A stretch of DNA of 64,000 nucleotides. Origin: Stenotrophomonas humi (GTDB lineage Bacteria; Pseudomonadota; Gammaproteobacteria; Xanthomonadales; Xanthomonadaceae). This document shows positions 9,236-20,314 of the stretch, piece after piece. The translations under genes were made by a program, and so were the position numbers. Under the pieces are notes generated by a model, which saw only the letters and a list, made by a program, of their open reading frames with translations, did not search any database and was not told the DNA's origin. The stretch spans positions 1-64,000 of the forward strand of contig NZ_LDJI01000021.1 in NCBI RefSeq assembly GCF_001431415.1, written 5' to 3'. Numbering within the stretch: position 1 is the first letter of the stretch; every line of letters begins with the position of its first letter.

Positions 9236-11028
9236 TATTTCTTCCGCTGTGCGGGGACGAACACTTCATTGACCGCCTTGGCCAGCTGGTCCGGCGGCAG
9301 CAGGCCCTGGTCGAGCAGGAAGTTGTTGAACGCCAGCCGGTCGAACTTGTTACCCAGCGCCAGTTCGGTCTGCATGCGCAGTTCCATGATCCGCGTGTAA
9401 CCGTAGAAGTAACTGCTGGCCTGTCCCTGCGCACGCACGGTGTAGCGGTCCAGCTCCTGGGTGGCCATCGCCTCGGACAAACCCACCCCATCCACCAGCA
9501 CGCTGCGGGCGCGCTCACGATCGGTAAGGCCAAGGTTGAGCATGGGGTCCAGCATCGCGCGTGCGGCACGCAGCAGGCGGAACTGCAGCGCGATCATCTG
9601 CCCGTCCAACGGCTCGAACGGCACCATCTCCGCCTCGGCATACAGCGCCCAGCCTTCAACATTGACCGAGTTGAACGCGAACAGGGTGCGCGCCAGCGAG
9701 ATGCCCCGCTCGACCATCGCCGCGAACTGCAGGTCATGTCCGGGGCGGCCTTCATGCGCGCTCAAGGTCCATGCCGCCGAACCGAAGTTGAAGTCGTCGT
9801 ACTGCGCTTTCTCGCCCGAGGCCGGATTGCCCAGCGGCAACACGAAAGTCCCCTGCTGGCCGGTGTTGCCCACCAGCGGCGCCGGCAGGTAATGCGGTGC
9901 CGGCGACGCGGCGCTTTCGGCTTCACTGCCCAGGCGCATCTGCAGCGGGCGCTGCGGCACATCGACGATGCCCTGCTTGCGGATGATCGGGTCGATGGCA
10001 TCGATCACACCGCGGTAGTGCGATTCGAGCTGATCGTTGTTGATCTTGTCCTGCTTCAGCGCGCGGATCACCGCGGCATAGTCGTTCGGGTCAGCGACCT
10101 TCAGGCGCTTGGCCTGCACCACCAGCGGTGCCAGCTGGCGCATCATCGCGCGGGTTTCCATGTATTCCAGCTGCGCACGCTGCATCAGCAACGCCGGGTC
10201 GATGTCCACGCCCACTTCCTTGAGCTGGAACGCGTACAGCTCGGCCGGCAGGCGCGTGTCGGTACGCGCGTTCGGCAGCACGTCCTTCTGCGTCCAGGCG
10301 ATGTAGTCCTTCATCTGCGTGGACAACTCGGCCAAAGAGGCGTCGGCGCCTTCGATCTTGTACTTGGCGAACAACTTGCCGATGCCGGCGATGTAGGTAT
10401 CGACGTTGGCCAGTGCCTGGTCGACTTCGATCCGGGTCGGCTGCAGCAGGTTGGGTGTACCGCTCTTTTCTTCGTAGCGCTGGCGCGCCAGCGTGGCCAT
10501 TGGCTGCGTGCCAGGCGCTTGGCCGAGATAGGCCTTGAGCCGGTCCAGTGCCTTGGCCCGACGTGGCGCCGGGACCTGGTCGGAGAGCAGGTTGTTGAGG
10601 CCGCTGAACACGGTCTGCGGCACATCCACCCACGGCATCAGATGCTGCTCGTTGAGCGTGCTGCCTTCGATATTGCGCTCGGCCGCGCCGATCATGATTT
10701 CCAGATCCTGGCGTACGTTCGGGTCGCGTTCGAGCTGCAGTTTCTCACGCAGCTGCTCGCGCGCCTTACCCAGCGCGGTGCGGTAACGGCCGGTGTAGTC
10801 AGGACCCAGATCGGCGACCTTGTCGTCGTAACCCGGCACGCCGAAGAAACTGGCCATTTCCGGCTGGAACGGTGCCTGTGCCTGCAACAGGATCTGCGCA
10901 AGTTCATTGCTGTGCGCGACCCAGGCGGGTGCGGCCGGACTGGCCTTGGCGGCGGGTGCGGCGGTGGCCGCCTTCAAGGGCAGTGGTGCGGCCAGAGCGA
11001 GGGCAACGGCAAGGACGAGGGGTTTCAT
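9235..11028 (-). CDS. Secreted DUF885 family protein (putative metallopeptidase)
   Basis: A 597-residue protein with a signal peptide (MKPLVLAVALALAAPLPLKA). The LSAHEGRPGHDLQ motif in the C-terminal third is the HExxxGH-type signature shared by DUF885 proteins and gluzincin-like carboxypeptidases, so a zinc peptidase role in the periplasm is likely. Length is typical. It stands alone on its strand, with a strong hairpin after the stop. Xanthomonadaceae carry several paralogues of this family. Confidence 0.82.
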   Translation of the reverse strand: MKPLVLAVALALAAPLPLKAATAAPAAKASPAAPAWVAHSNELAQILLQAQAPFQPEMASFFGVPGYDDKVADLGPDYTGRYRTALGKAREQLREKLQLERDPNVRQDLEIMIGAAERNIEGSTLNEQHLMPWVDVPQTVFSGLNNLLSDQVPAPRRAKALDRLKAYLGQAPGTQPMATLARQRYEEKSGTPNLLQPTRIEVDQALANVDTYIAGIGKLFAKYKIEGADASLAELSTQMKDYIAWTQKDVLPNARTDTRLPAELYAFQLKEVGVDIDPALLMQRAQLEYMETRAMMRQLAPLVVQAKRLKVADPNDYAAVIRALKQDKINNDQLESHYRGVIDAIDPIIRKQGIVDVPQRPLQMRLGSEAESAASPAPHYLPAPLVGNTGQQGTFVLPLGNPASGEKAQYDDFNFGSAAWTLSAHEGRPGHDLQFAAMVERGISLARTLFAFNSVNVEGWALYAEAEMVPFEPLDGQMIALQFRLLRAARAMLDPMLNLGLTDRERARSVLVDGVGLSEAMATQELDRYTVRAQGQASSYFYGYTRIMELRMQTELALGNKFDRLAFNNFLLDQGLLPPDQLAKAVNEVFVPAQRKK

Positions 11029-11205
11029 GCACGGCTCCTGAAGTCAGTGCCGTGACCCTACGCAGTCAATGCCGGTGCGACAAGGGCCATGAGGCGCACA
11101 CGTGGAGCGGTACCTGCGTGCTGAAAGCGCCCGCCGCACTGCCTGCGGCAAAGGGAAAGGCGAAGGGAAAGGGCTGGGACTACCAACCCTTGCCCCACGC
11201 CGGCG

Positions 11206-11688
11206 TCAATTGCAGTGCAGCCGCCCGGCGCACGCCTTTTCGTCATCCGTACGCAGGTCCAGCCGCACGTTCCAGCCCTCGACATCAGCGTCGAAGCGGT
11301 CATAGATCCAGCGCCGCTCCACCCGGCGCGCCTCGGCGACGATGCGGGCGCCGCCCTTGGGGCCCTTGGCATTGAAGCGGTAGGTGCTCGGCAGGACGGC
11401 GTCGCCCTCGATGGCGCCATCCACCTCCAGCAACATCACCTGCAATGGCGTCCCCAGCACGGTCGTCATTTCTTCCGAGGAGGAGGCGCGCTTCATCGCC
11501 TCCAGGTAGGGCGAATCCTGTCGCATGTGCCCTTCCATCCGGTGGTAACCGCGCCAGAACAACCACACGAAGACTGCCGTCACTGCCAGCATCAGCAACG
11601 GCAATACCCATTTGAGGTTGCGTTGCAGCCAGTTCTGCGGCGGCTTGCCGGGCAGGCTGCCCGGCAGTGGCGGTGGGTTGGTCGACAT
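11206..11688 (-). CDS. Single-pass membrane protein, unknown function
   Basis: About 160 residues: a proline-rich N-terminus (MSTNPPPLPGSLPGKPPQNW), one transmembrane helix, then a soluble, probably periplasmic domain without a recognised family. The start is uncertain. The ATG at 11688 is chosen with GGAG 11 bases upstream; a GTG at 11709 would overlap the stop of the upstream dipeptidyl peptidase gene in a GTGA arrangement and allow translational coupling. Either way it is likely cotranscribed with that peptidase gene. The gap 11029-11205 contains nothing I recognise. Confidence 0.6.
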   Translation of the reverse strand: MSTNPPPLPGSLPGKPPQNWLQRNLKWVLPLLMLAVTAVFVWLFWRGYHRMEGHMRQDSPYLEAMKRASSSEEMTTVLGTPLQVMLLEVDGAIEGDAVLPSTYRFNAKGPKGGARIVAEARRVERRWIYDRFDADVEGWNVRLDLRTDDEKACAGRLHCN

Positions 11689-11705
11689 TCCCTGTCCGGC
11701 TCCAA

Positions 11706-13967
<2,262 letters not shown>

Positions 13968-14034
13968 CTAGCGAACCGGGACGCACTGTGCTTCCATCGA
14001 AAGTCCTGCTTCCCGTGAGCCACTACACGTTGTC

Positions 14035-15342
14035 ATGACCGATTCGTCCCCGCATCCGCACTGGCAGACCGCCGTCCACGCCTATGCCCGCCACCTCAAT
14101 GACTATGTCGCCCGTGGCGATGCATGCGACTGGGAGGGCATGGGCCAGCCCGATGACCCACCGGAACTGTCGCCGTTGCTGCCGCTGTTGATGGAGCAAC
14201 TGCGCGCGGCCAATGCCCAGCGGGACGCCGCGACGCTGGCTACGTTCCGCAGCCAGTGGCCGCCGCTGCACGAAGCCACCCAACCCCTGCTGGAGGACAA
14301 TGCCCAGGGCATCGGCGCGTTGGCATGGTTGCCGGACGGCAGCCTGCTGGTCCGTACCGGTGCCTGGTACGAACCGGGCCAGGTATGGATGGTACGGGGC
14401 CTGGAGACCCGTACGCTGCCCGACGTGGCGATGTTCGGCGCCAGCCCGGATCGGCAGCTCATTGCCCTGGCCGGCGATGGTCGCCTGCGCATCATGCGCG
14501 GCGGCGAACCCGGCCCCATCGCCGAGCTGCCGCTTCCACCACGCGACGAGGCGCTGCCGCCCACGCTGGCGGACCTGGCCGAAGACGATGCGGTCATCCA
14601 GCAGCTGATTCCCTTCAACGACGGCCTGCGGGCCGTGGTGGTACGCGCTGACGGCGTATTCCTGTGCCGTCAGGACGGCATCCAGCGGCTGTTGCCGACG
14701 GCGGCTGAACTGCAGGAACAGGCGGACGACGAGGACCCCTGCCCGGTGCGTCTGGACATGGTCCATGCCGCGGTGTCACCCGACGGCCGCTGGATCGCCT
14801 GTGGCCAGCAGGATGGTCGCCACCGGATCTTCGATGGCCATGGCCAGGCCGTCTGCGAGATCGGGCCGCATGGCGAGTATCCCCATCACGCCGCCTTCTT
14901 CGCCGATGGCCGCCAGGTGGCGCTCAACGCCTGCCATTTCTACAACGGCGCCACCATTGCCGTGGACATTGATGCCTTCGACCGCATCGACACCGACTTC
15001 TATGAAGACCACCCGGCGGTCCGCGTGGTCGATCCCGGTGGCCGCATCTATGCCAGTGCGCCGGTCGCCGGCGGGCTGGTGCTGGGCGACGCCTACGGCT
15101 ATCTGCGGGCCGTGGATGCCACGGGAACACTGCTGTGGAAGCAGCATGTCGGCAGCACCCTCAGTGCGATGGCAACTTCGGCCGACGGTCGCATGCTGGC
15201 CGTGGGCAGTTTCTCCGGCACCGTGCATCTGATCGACCTGCACTCCGCCGAGGCCAATCCCGAGCAGGTCGGGGCACGTGCGCATCGCGAAGTGTGCCGC
15301 TGGCTGTTCTGGAAGCAGGAAGCCTCGCCGTTGGCGTGGTGA
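14035..15342 (+). CDS. WD40-like beta-propeller protein, 435 aa
   Basis: A cytoplasmic-looking protein (no signal peptide) with several repeats of the form SPDGRW-IACGQQDG-H-IFD / SADGRMLAVGSFSG-VHLIDL, indicating a WD40/quinoprotein-like propeller through about residues 90-420. The first 80 residues are helical and acidic and may form a separate capping domain. No catalytic motif is seen, so a scaffold or binding role is likely. It is divergent from the dipeptidyl peptidase gene across 103 bp. Confidence 0.65.
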   Translation: MTDSSPHPHWQTAVHAYARHLNDYVARGDACDWEGMGQPDDPPELSPLLPLLMEQLRAANAQRDAATLATFRSQWPPLHEATQPLLEDNAQGIGALAWLPDGSLLVRTGAWYEPGQVWMVRGLETRTLPDVAMFGASPDRQLIALAGDGRLRIMRGGEPGPIAELPLPPRDEALPPTLADLAEDDAVIQQLIPFNDGLRAVVVRADGVFLCRQDGIQRLLPTAAELQEQADDEDPCPVRLDMVHAAVSPDGRWIACGQQDGRHRIFDGHGQAVCEIGPHGEYPHHAAFFADGRQVALNACHFYNGATIAVDIDAFDRIDTDFYEDHPAVRVVDPGGRIYASAPVAGGLVLGDAYGYLRAVDATGTLLWKQHVGSTLSAMATSADGRMLAVGSFSGTVHLIDLHSAEANPEQVGARAHREVCRWLFWKQEASPLAW

Positions 15343-15405
15343 GTACCGCTTCCGCAGGCCGGCAGGCCGCCGGAGGGGCGGCATGCCGGTGCGGACAGCC
15401 CAGGC

Positions 15406-16095
15406 TCAACGCTGTCCGAACAGCTGCCTTCGTTCCTCATCGCTGAGCGGTTGGCCCGCGTCCGGGTTGACGGTCGGGCCGATGGCGTAGGCGCGTTGCG
15501 TGGCCGGGCGCTCGGCAATGGCCTGGTGCCAACGGCCCAGGTGCGGGAACGCCACGAAATCGGCCGGCAGCTTGGAATAGGCGCCGATCCACGGGTAGCT
15601 GGCCATATCGGCGATGCCGTACTCCTCGCCGGCCAGGTATTTGGATTCGGACAGACGCTTGTCCATCACCCGGTGCAGGCGTCGCACCTCGCTGTCATAG
15701 CGCTCGATGGCATAGGGAATGCGTTCGGGCGCGTACACGTTGAAGTGGCCCATCTGCCCGCTCATCGGCCCCAGCCCGCCCATCTGCCAGAACAGCCATT
15801 CCAGCGTGGCGGCACGGCCGCGCAGGTCGGGCGGCAGGAAGCGGCCGGTCTTCTCGGCCAGGTAAAGCAGGATCGCGCCGGACTCGAACACACTCAGGGG
15901 TGCGCCGCCATCGGCCGGGGCGTGGTCGACGATGGCCGGCATCTTGTTGTTGGGCGAAATGGCCAGGAACTCCGGCAGGAACTGGTCACCCTTGCCGATG
16001 TTGACCGGGTGCAGGCGGTAATCCAGCCCGGTTTCCTCCAGGAACAACGTGATCTTGTGTCCGTTGGGCGTGGGCCAGTAGTACAGGTCGATCAT
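15406..16095 (-). CDS. Glutathione S-transferase, YfcG/Nu-class-like
   Basis: A 229-residue protein with an N-terminal thioredoxin-like domain (YYWPTPNGHKITLFLEE, then NKMPAIVD and FESGAILLYLAEKTG) and an all-helical C-terminal domain with AGEEYGIADMASYPWI. The TPNG start, in place of a Ser/Cys/Tyr residue, matches the YfcG/YghU group, which acts as a glutathione disulfide-bond oxidoreductase. The ATG at 16095 is preferred because GGAGC lies 8 bases upstream; an upstream in-frame start at 16134 lacks such a site and would add an unrelated tail. Confidence 0.88.
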   Translation of the reverse strand: MIDLYYWPTPNGHKITLFLEETGLDYRLHPVNIGKGDQFLPEFLAISPNNKMPAIVDHAPADGGAPLSVFESGAILLYLAEKTGRFLPPDLRGRAATLEWLFWQMGGLGPMSGQMGHFNVYAPERIPYAIERYDSEVRRLHRVMDKRLSESKYLAGEEYGIADMASYPWIGAYSKLPADFVAFPHLGRWHQAIAERPATQRAYAIGPTVNPDAGQPLSDEERRQLFGQR

Positions 16096-16204
16096 CGGGA
16101 AAGCTCCAGCAGACGGGCCTTGGAGTGTAGCCACGCGCCCTGCTTGGCAGGGTTAAAACAGCCCGGTAATCTGCGTCCTTTCCTGCAACGCAGCATTCCT
16201 TCCA

Positions 16205-16756
16205 ATGTCTTCGAACACTTCCCTGAGTCCGCTCTCCTCGCTGATCTTCGCTTCACGCTGGCTGCAGCTGCCGTTGTATCTGGGCCTGATCCTGGCGCAA
16301 TGCGTCTATGTGTTCCTGTTCGGCAAGGAGCTGTGGCACCTGATCCATTCGGCCACCCAACTGACCGAGCAGCTGATCATGCTGGCGGTGCTGGGCCTGA
16401 TCGACGTGGTGATGATCTCCAACCTGCTGGTGATGGTGATCGTGGGCGGCTATGAAACCTTCGTCTCGCGCCTGCGCCTGCACAACCATCCGGATCAGCC
16501 GGAGTGGCTGAGCCACGTCAACGCTTCGGTGTTGAAGGTCAAGCTGGCCATGGCGATCATCGGCATCTCCTCGATCCACCTGCTCAAGACCTTCATCGAA
16601 ATCGGCACGCTGGGCAGCGAGGGCAGCAAGTACACCGAAGCCGGTGTGCTGTGGCAGACCATCATCCACTGCGTCTTCATCCTGTCGGCCATTGGCATTG
16701 CCTGGACCGACAAGCTGATGTCCAACGGTCACAGCAAGCCCAGCGCCACGCACTGA
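16205..16756 (+). CDS. YqhA-family membrane protein (TIGR00645/UPF0114)
   Basis: A 183-residue inner-membrane protein with about four transmembrane helices (20-45, 60-90, 115-135 and 150-170). The [16 protein letters not shown] start and the [25 protein letters not shown] block match the YqhA/UPF0114 family. The function of this family is not established. It is divergent from the GST gene across 109 bp and stands alone. Confidence 0.85.
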   Translation: MSSNTSLSPLSSLIFASRWLQLPLYLGLILAQCVYVFLFGKELWHLIHSATQLTEQLIMLAVLGLIDVVMISNLLVMVIVGGYETFVSRLRLHNHPDQPEWLSHVNASVLKVKLAMAIIGISSIHLLKTFIEIGTLGSEGSKYTEAGVLWQTIIHCVFILSAIGIAWTDKLMSNGHSKPSATH

Positions 16757-16954
16757 GGTCCGTCACGGATGGGCGCCATCACAGCGTGACGCCCATCACT
16801 TTTTCCCCTTGTTGGGCATGCCCCCTCCCGCAGGCCGGGTCGGCGGTGCTAGATTCGCGCTACGTTGCCTATCGGCGCGGCATCGGGAAATGCCGCGTCC
16901 ACACTGCCCACCGGGCACAGGCAGTCCACGTTCGTCGATTCAAGGGGATGTTTG

Positions 16955-17959
16955 ATGTCGTACGTCGCAATTCAAGGCAAGGCGCGCCTGTTCGCGCCCG
17001 CGCTTCTGCTGGCCACGCTGGCCGCCTGTTCCGGCAAGGATGAAACCACGCCGGCCGCTGCTGCCGGTACCGCAGCTCCTGCACCCGCCGCCGCACCCGC
17101 CGAAGCGCCGGTATCCAACAAGGTGCAGGCAATGGACACCACGCAGCTGCGCGATTCGGCCAGCACCGCACTGCGTGAGAACCGCATGTACGCCCCGGCC
17201 GGCGACAACGCGATGGAGTACTACCTGGTCCTGCGCGACAAGTTGCCGGACGATGCATCGATCAGGAACGCGCTCACCGATCTGCAGCCCTACACGCTGA
17301 TTGCCGCCGAGCAGGCCCTGGGCCGTGAGGATTTCACCGAAGCACAACGCCTGATCGCGCTGGTGGAAAAGGTGGACCCGACCGCGCCGGCATTGCCGCG
17401 TCTGAAGCAGGGCATCACCAGCACCATGCAGGTGGCCGAGAAGCGCACGGTCGAAGAAGCCGACAAGGCCAAGAAGGACGCCGAGAACCGCGCCAAGCAG
17501 CAGGTCGAACAGCAGCGCATGGCCCAACAGCAGGCCGCCGAGGCAAGCGCCGCCCAGCAGCTGGCGGCCAAGCAGGAAGCCGCGCGCAAGGAAAGCGAGC
17601 GCGTTGAGGCCGAGCGCCTGGCCGCTACGCGCCGTGAGGCCGAGCAGCGCAGCGCGGCGCAGGCGGCTGCCCAGGTCGCCGCACCCAAGCCCGCTGCTGC
17701 CGCCCCGTCGTTGCGTGCGGTCAGTACGCCGGCCCCGCGTTACCCGGCCGACGCCCTGCGTTCGGGCACCTCCGGTGAAGTGCTGGTGGAACTCACCATC
17801 GGCACCGACGGTTCGGTCACCGACGCCCGTGTGCTGCGTGCAACGCCTGCCCGTGTCTTCGACCGCGAAGCATTGAGCGCGGTACGCCGCTGGAAGTTCG
17901 AACCGATTGCCAGTTCGGTGACCACGCGTCGTACTTTGGCGTTTGCGCCGAACAAGTAA
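16955..17959 (+). CDS. Lipoprotein with TolA-like coil and C-terminal TonB domain
   Basis: A 334-residue protein. The start at 16955 has AAGGGGAT upstream. The N-terminus has a lipobox (LLATLAAC), so it should be lipid-anchored rather than held by a transmembrane helix. After a low-complexity Ala/Pro stretch comes a helical domain, then a long Glu/Lys/Gln/Ala-rich coiled coil (about 175-235) like TolA. The last 80 residues form a TonB C-terminal domain with PRYPADALRSGTSGEVLVEL and VRRWKFEP. Classical TonB needs an N-terminal helix to contact ExbB/D, which is absent, so energy coupling by this protein is doubtful. Confidence 0.8.
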   Translation: MSYVAIQGKARLFAPALLLATLAACSGKDETTPAAAAGTAAPAPAAAPAEAPVSNKVQAMDTTQLRDSASTALRENRMYAPAGDNAMEYYLVLRDKLPDDASIRNALTDLQPYTLIAAEQALGREDFTEAQRLIALVEKVDPTAPALPRLKQGITSTMQVAEKRTVEEADKAKKDAENRAKQQVEQQRMAQQQAAEASAAQQLAAKQEAARKESERVEAERLAATRREAEQRSAAQAAAQVAAPKPAAAAPSLRAVSTPAPRYPADALRSGTSGEVLVELTIGTDGSVTDARVLRATPARVFDREALSAVRRWKFEPIASSVTTRRTLAFAPNK

Positions 17960-17984
17960 GCGGTTGGTTCATTGCCGTGGAGCG

Positions 17985-18011
17985 AAAGCCCGGAGCGATC
18001 CGGGCTTTTTT
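17985..18011 (+). terminator. Intrinsic terminator after the TonB-domain gene
   Basis: AAAGCCCGGA, loop GCGA, TCCGGGCTTT followed by a T-run, 25 bp after the stop. The rest of the 378-bp gap up to 18338 holds a REP-like palindrome (CCGCGCGGGAGAAAGG near 18,200) and a second terminator on the other strand. Confidence 0.85.
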
Positions 18012-18282
18012 CTTTGGACGGGGTCGGGTGCGAGTGATTGCACGCTGCCGCAAGGAGCACGTCAGAGAAGCAGAAAGCTTGCCCTTCCCCCTCTCCCGCA
18101 GGTGGGAGAGGGGAGCTGATCCGTGCATTCTTGCTTCCTGATCCTGCAGCTGGGAGCACAGGTGAAGGCAACCATAGTTGCTGTTCTTTGTCCCTTTTCC
18201 GCGCGGGAGAAAGGGCCCGGAAGGGGATTGAGAGCTGCTTTGGCTGCTTTTGCATTCCCTCGGCCCGATCCTCAATGGCTTT

Positions 18283-18314
18283 GCAAAAAAAAGGCCCGGA
18301 TCGCTCCGGGCCTT
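18283..18314 (-). terminator. Intrinsic terminator of the natAB-like operon
   Basis: Read on the minus strand, AAGGCCCGGA, loop GCGA, TCCGGGCCTT is followed by a run of T. It lies 25 bp after the stop of the ABC permease gene. Its stem is nearly the same as that of the terminator at 17,985. Confidence 0.8.
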
Positions 18315-18338
18315 CCACACAAAACCAGCTCCGGCCAA

Positions 18339-19532
18339 TCAGCCCGAAATCGCCAACCGCTCCTGGCGATAACGCCATACCGCGATCAGCCACAGCAGCA
18401 CCGCCAACAATGCCGACGCCCCCAGATACACCGCCCATTGCTGCGCGGACGGCATCTCACCGCGCGTCACTTTCACCAGCATCTGGTTCTGCGACAGGAA
18501 TGGCACCGCGTACTGCCACAACTGCGTGTCTTTCAGCGGGTAGGCCATCAGCGCATAACCGGGCAGCATCGGCAGCATCATCAACCACACCATGTGGCTC
18601 TGTGCTTCCTTCATGCTCTTGGCACTGGCCGACAGACAGGTCAGCAATGCGGTTCCGATCAACACCAGCGGCAGCAGGATCACCAGCAGCTTGCCCATCG
18701 CCGCGAAGCTGACATCCAACGAGCGCGCCGCACCACTGCCAATGCTCGCACTGAGCTTGAACGACAGCAGGATCAGCAGCATCGACGCCAAGCCTAGTAC
18801 CACGGCAGCCAGCATCTTGCCGCTGACCAGCGCACTGCGCGATGCCGGCGTTGCCAGCAACGGCTCCAGCGATTGCCGCTCACGCTCGCCCGCCGTCGTG
18901 TCCATTGCCAGATGCGAGCCCCCGACGAAGGCGAACAACATCAGCACCAGCGGCAACACGATGGACAGGAAGATGCCGCGCTTGGCCTCGGCCGTGGCCA
19001 GGTCGCGGGTACCGACATTGACCGGTGCCGCCACCATCGGGCTGACGCCGCGTGCAAGCAGACGCAACGCACCTACCGACTGGCCATACTCGGTCAGCGT
19101 GGCGCGCACGCGCGCCACCTGCACCTCACCGGTACGGCGCGTGGTGTCGGCCACGATCTCCACCTTGGCCGGCTTGCCGGCATGCCAGTCATCGGCAAAA
19201 TCCGGAGCTATCACCAAGGCCACGTCTTCTTTCTGGCTGCGGATGCGGGCTTCGAAATCCTTCGGCGCTTCCGTCGCGTTGATGCCACGGCTGGCAAGGA
19301 AAGCCACCAGGTTCGGCGCCTGCTGCATGCCAACCACCGGCACGGTCATGTCCTTGTCCAGCTGCGTTTCGGCACGCAGGTTGGTGAGCTTGTTCATGCC
19401 CAGGAACAACAACGGATACAGCAGTGGCGCGGTCAACAAGGTCAGCAGGAAGGTACGACGGTCACGGGAGAAATCGCGCAGCTCCTTGCGCATCACCGTC
19501 CACATGTTGCTGAAGAATCCAATCCGGCTCAT
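18339..19532 (-). CDS. ABC-2 type transporter permease, NatB-like
   Basis: A 397-residue inner-membrane protein with one N-terminal helix (about 28-48), a large extracytoplasmic domain (about 50-165) and five further helices in the C-terminal half. This is the ABC2_membrane_3/NatB layout, including a KELRDFSRDRRTF start and a DTTAGERERQSLEPLLATP loop. NatB-type permeases export sodium or unknown substrates. Its ATG overlaps the stop of the ATPase gene by 4 bp, so the two proteins are made as a pair. Confidence 0.88.
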   Translation of the reverse strand: MSRIGFFSNMWTVMRKELRDFSRDRRTFLLTLLTAPLLYPLLFLGMNKLTNLRAETQLDKDMTVPVVGMQQAPNLVAFLASRGINATEAPKDFEARIRSQKEDVALVIAPDFADDWHAGKPAKVEIVADTTRRTGEVQVARVRATLTEYGQSVGALRLLARGVSPMVAAPVNVGTRDLATAEAKRGIFLSIVLPLVLMLFAFVGGSHLAMDTTAGERERQSLEPLLATPASRSALVSGKMLAAVVLGLASMLLILLSFKLSASIGSGAARSLDVSFAAMGKLLVILLPLVLIGTALLTCLSASAKSMKEAQSHMVWLMMLPMLPGYALMAYPLKDTQLWQYAVPFLSQNQMLVKVTRGEMPSAQQWAVYLGASALLAVLLWLIAVWRYRQERLAISG

Positions 19533-20284
19533 GCGTGCAGGCCCTCTTCGCTGCCGATCAACTTCACGAACGCATCTTCCAGGTTGGATTCGTGCGCCTG
19601 TTCGCGCAGCTCGTCCGGCGTGCCCTGCGCGACCACGCGGCCATGCGCGACGATGACGATGCGGTCACACAGCGCGGCTACCTCCTGCATGATGTGGCTG
19701 GAGAAGATCACGCAACGCCCTTCCTCGCGCAGCTCCTTGAGGAACCCTCGCAGGCCGCGGGTGGTCATCACGTCCAGGCCGTTGGTGGGTTCGTCGAGGA
19801 TGACATTGCGCGGGTCGTGGATCAGCGCGCGTGCGATGGCGGTCTTGGTGCGCTGGCCCTGGCTGAAACCCTCGGTACTGCGATCGAGGAAATCCTCCAT
19901 CTGCAGTGCCGCGGCCAGGCGCACGGTGCGTGCGGCGATGTCGGCCGACGACATGCCATGCAGTTCACCGAAGTAATCGATGTTCTCGCGTGCGGTCAGG
20001 CGCTTGTAGACGCCGCGTGCGTCAGGCAGCACTCCCAGGCTGCGGCGCACGGCGTTGGGGTCGACGGCGGGGTCGATGCCATCCACCAGCACGCGACCAC
20101 TCTCCGGCGTCATCAACGTGTAGAGCATGCGCAGCGTGGTGGTCTTGCCGGCGCCATTGGGGCCTAGCAGGCCGGTGATCTGGCCGTCATGGGCGGTGAA
20201 GCCCACATCGTCCACGGCGATCACCGGGCTTTTGTCCTTGCCCTTGCCGGGAAAGGTCTTGCGGAGTCGTTCTGCAACGATCAT
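19529..20284 (-). CDS. ABC transporter ATP-binding protein, NatA-like
   Basis: A 251-residue nucleotide-binding subunit with Walker A GPNGAGKT (41-48), signature FSQGQRT (140-146), Walker B VILDEP (161-166) and an H-loop in IFSSHIMQEV. The signature reads FSQGQ instead of LSGGQ, as in the NatA group. It energises the permease encoded directly downstream (4-bp overlap). The next upstream gene, an exported hydrolase, is 30 bp away on the same strand, and the three could be one transcript. Confidence 0.9.
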   Translation of the reverse strand: MIVAERLRKTFPGKGKDKSPVIAVDDVGFTAHDGQITGLLGPNGAGKTTTLRMLYTLMTPESGRVLVDGIDPAVDPNAVRRSLGVLPDARGVYKRLTARENIDYFGELHGMSSADIAARTVRLAAALQMEDFLDRSTEGFSQGQRTKTAIARALIHDPRNVILDEPTNGLDVMTTRGLRGFLKELREEGRCVIFSSHIMQEVAALCDRIVIVAHGRVVAQGTPDELREQAHESNLEDAFVKLIGSEEGLHA

Positions 20285-20314
20285 TTCAGCGGATTCCTTG
20301 GCAATGCGATGACG

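Noticed and set aside
9217..11055. Plus-strand frame of 612 codons opposite the DUF885 gene
   Set aside because: No motif, start signal or composition typical of a protein; DUF885 motifs are clear on the other strand.
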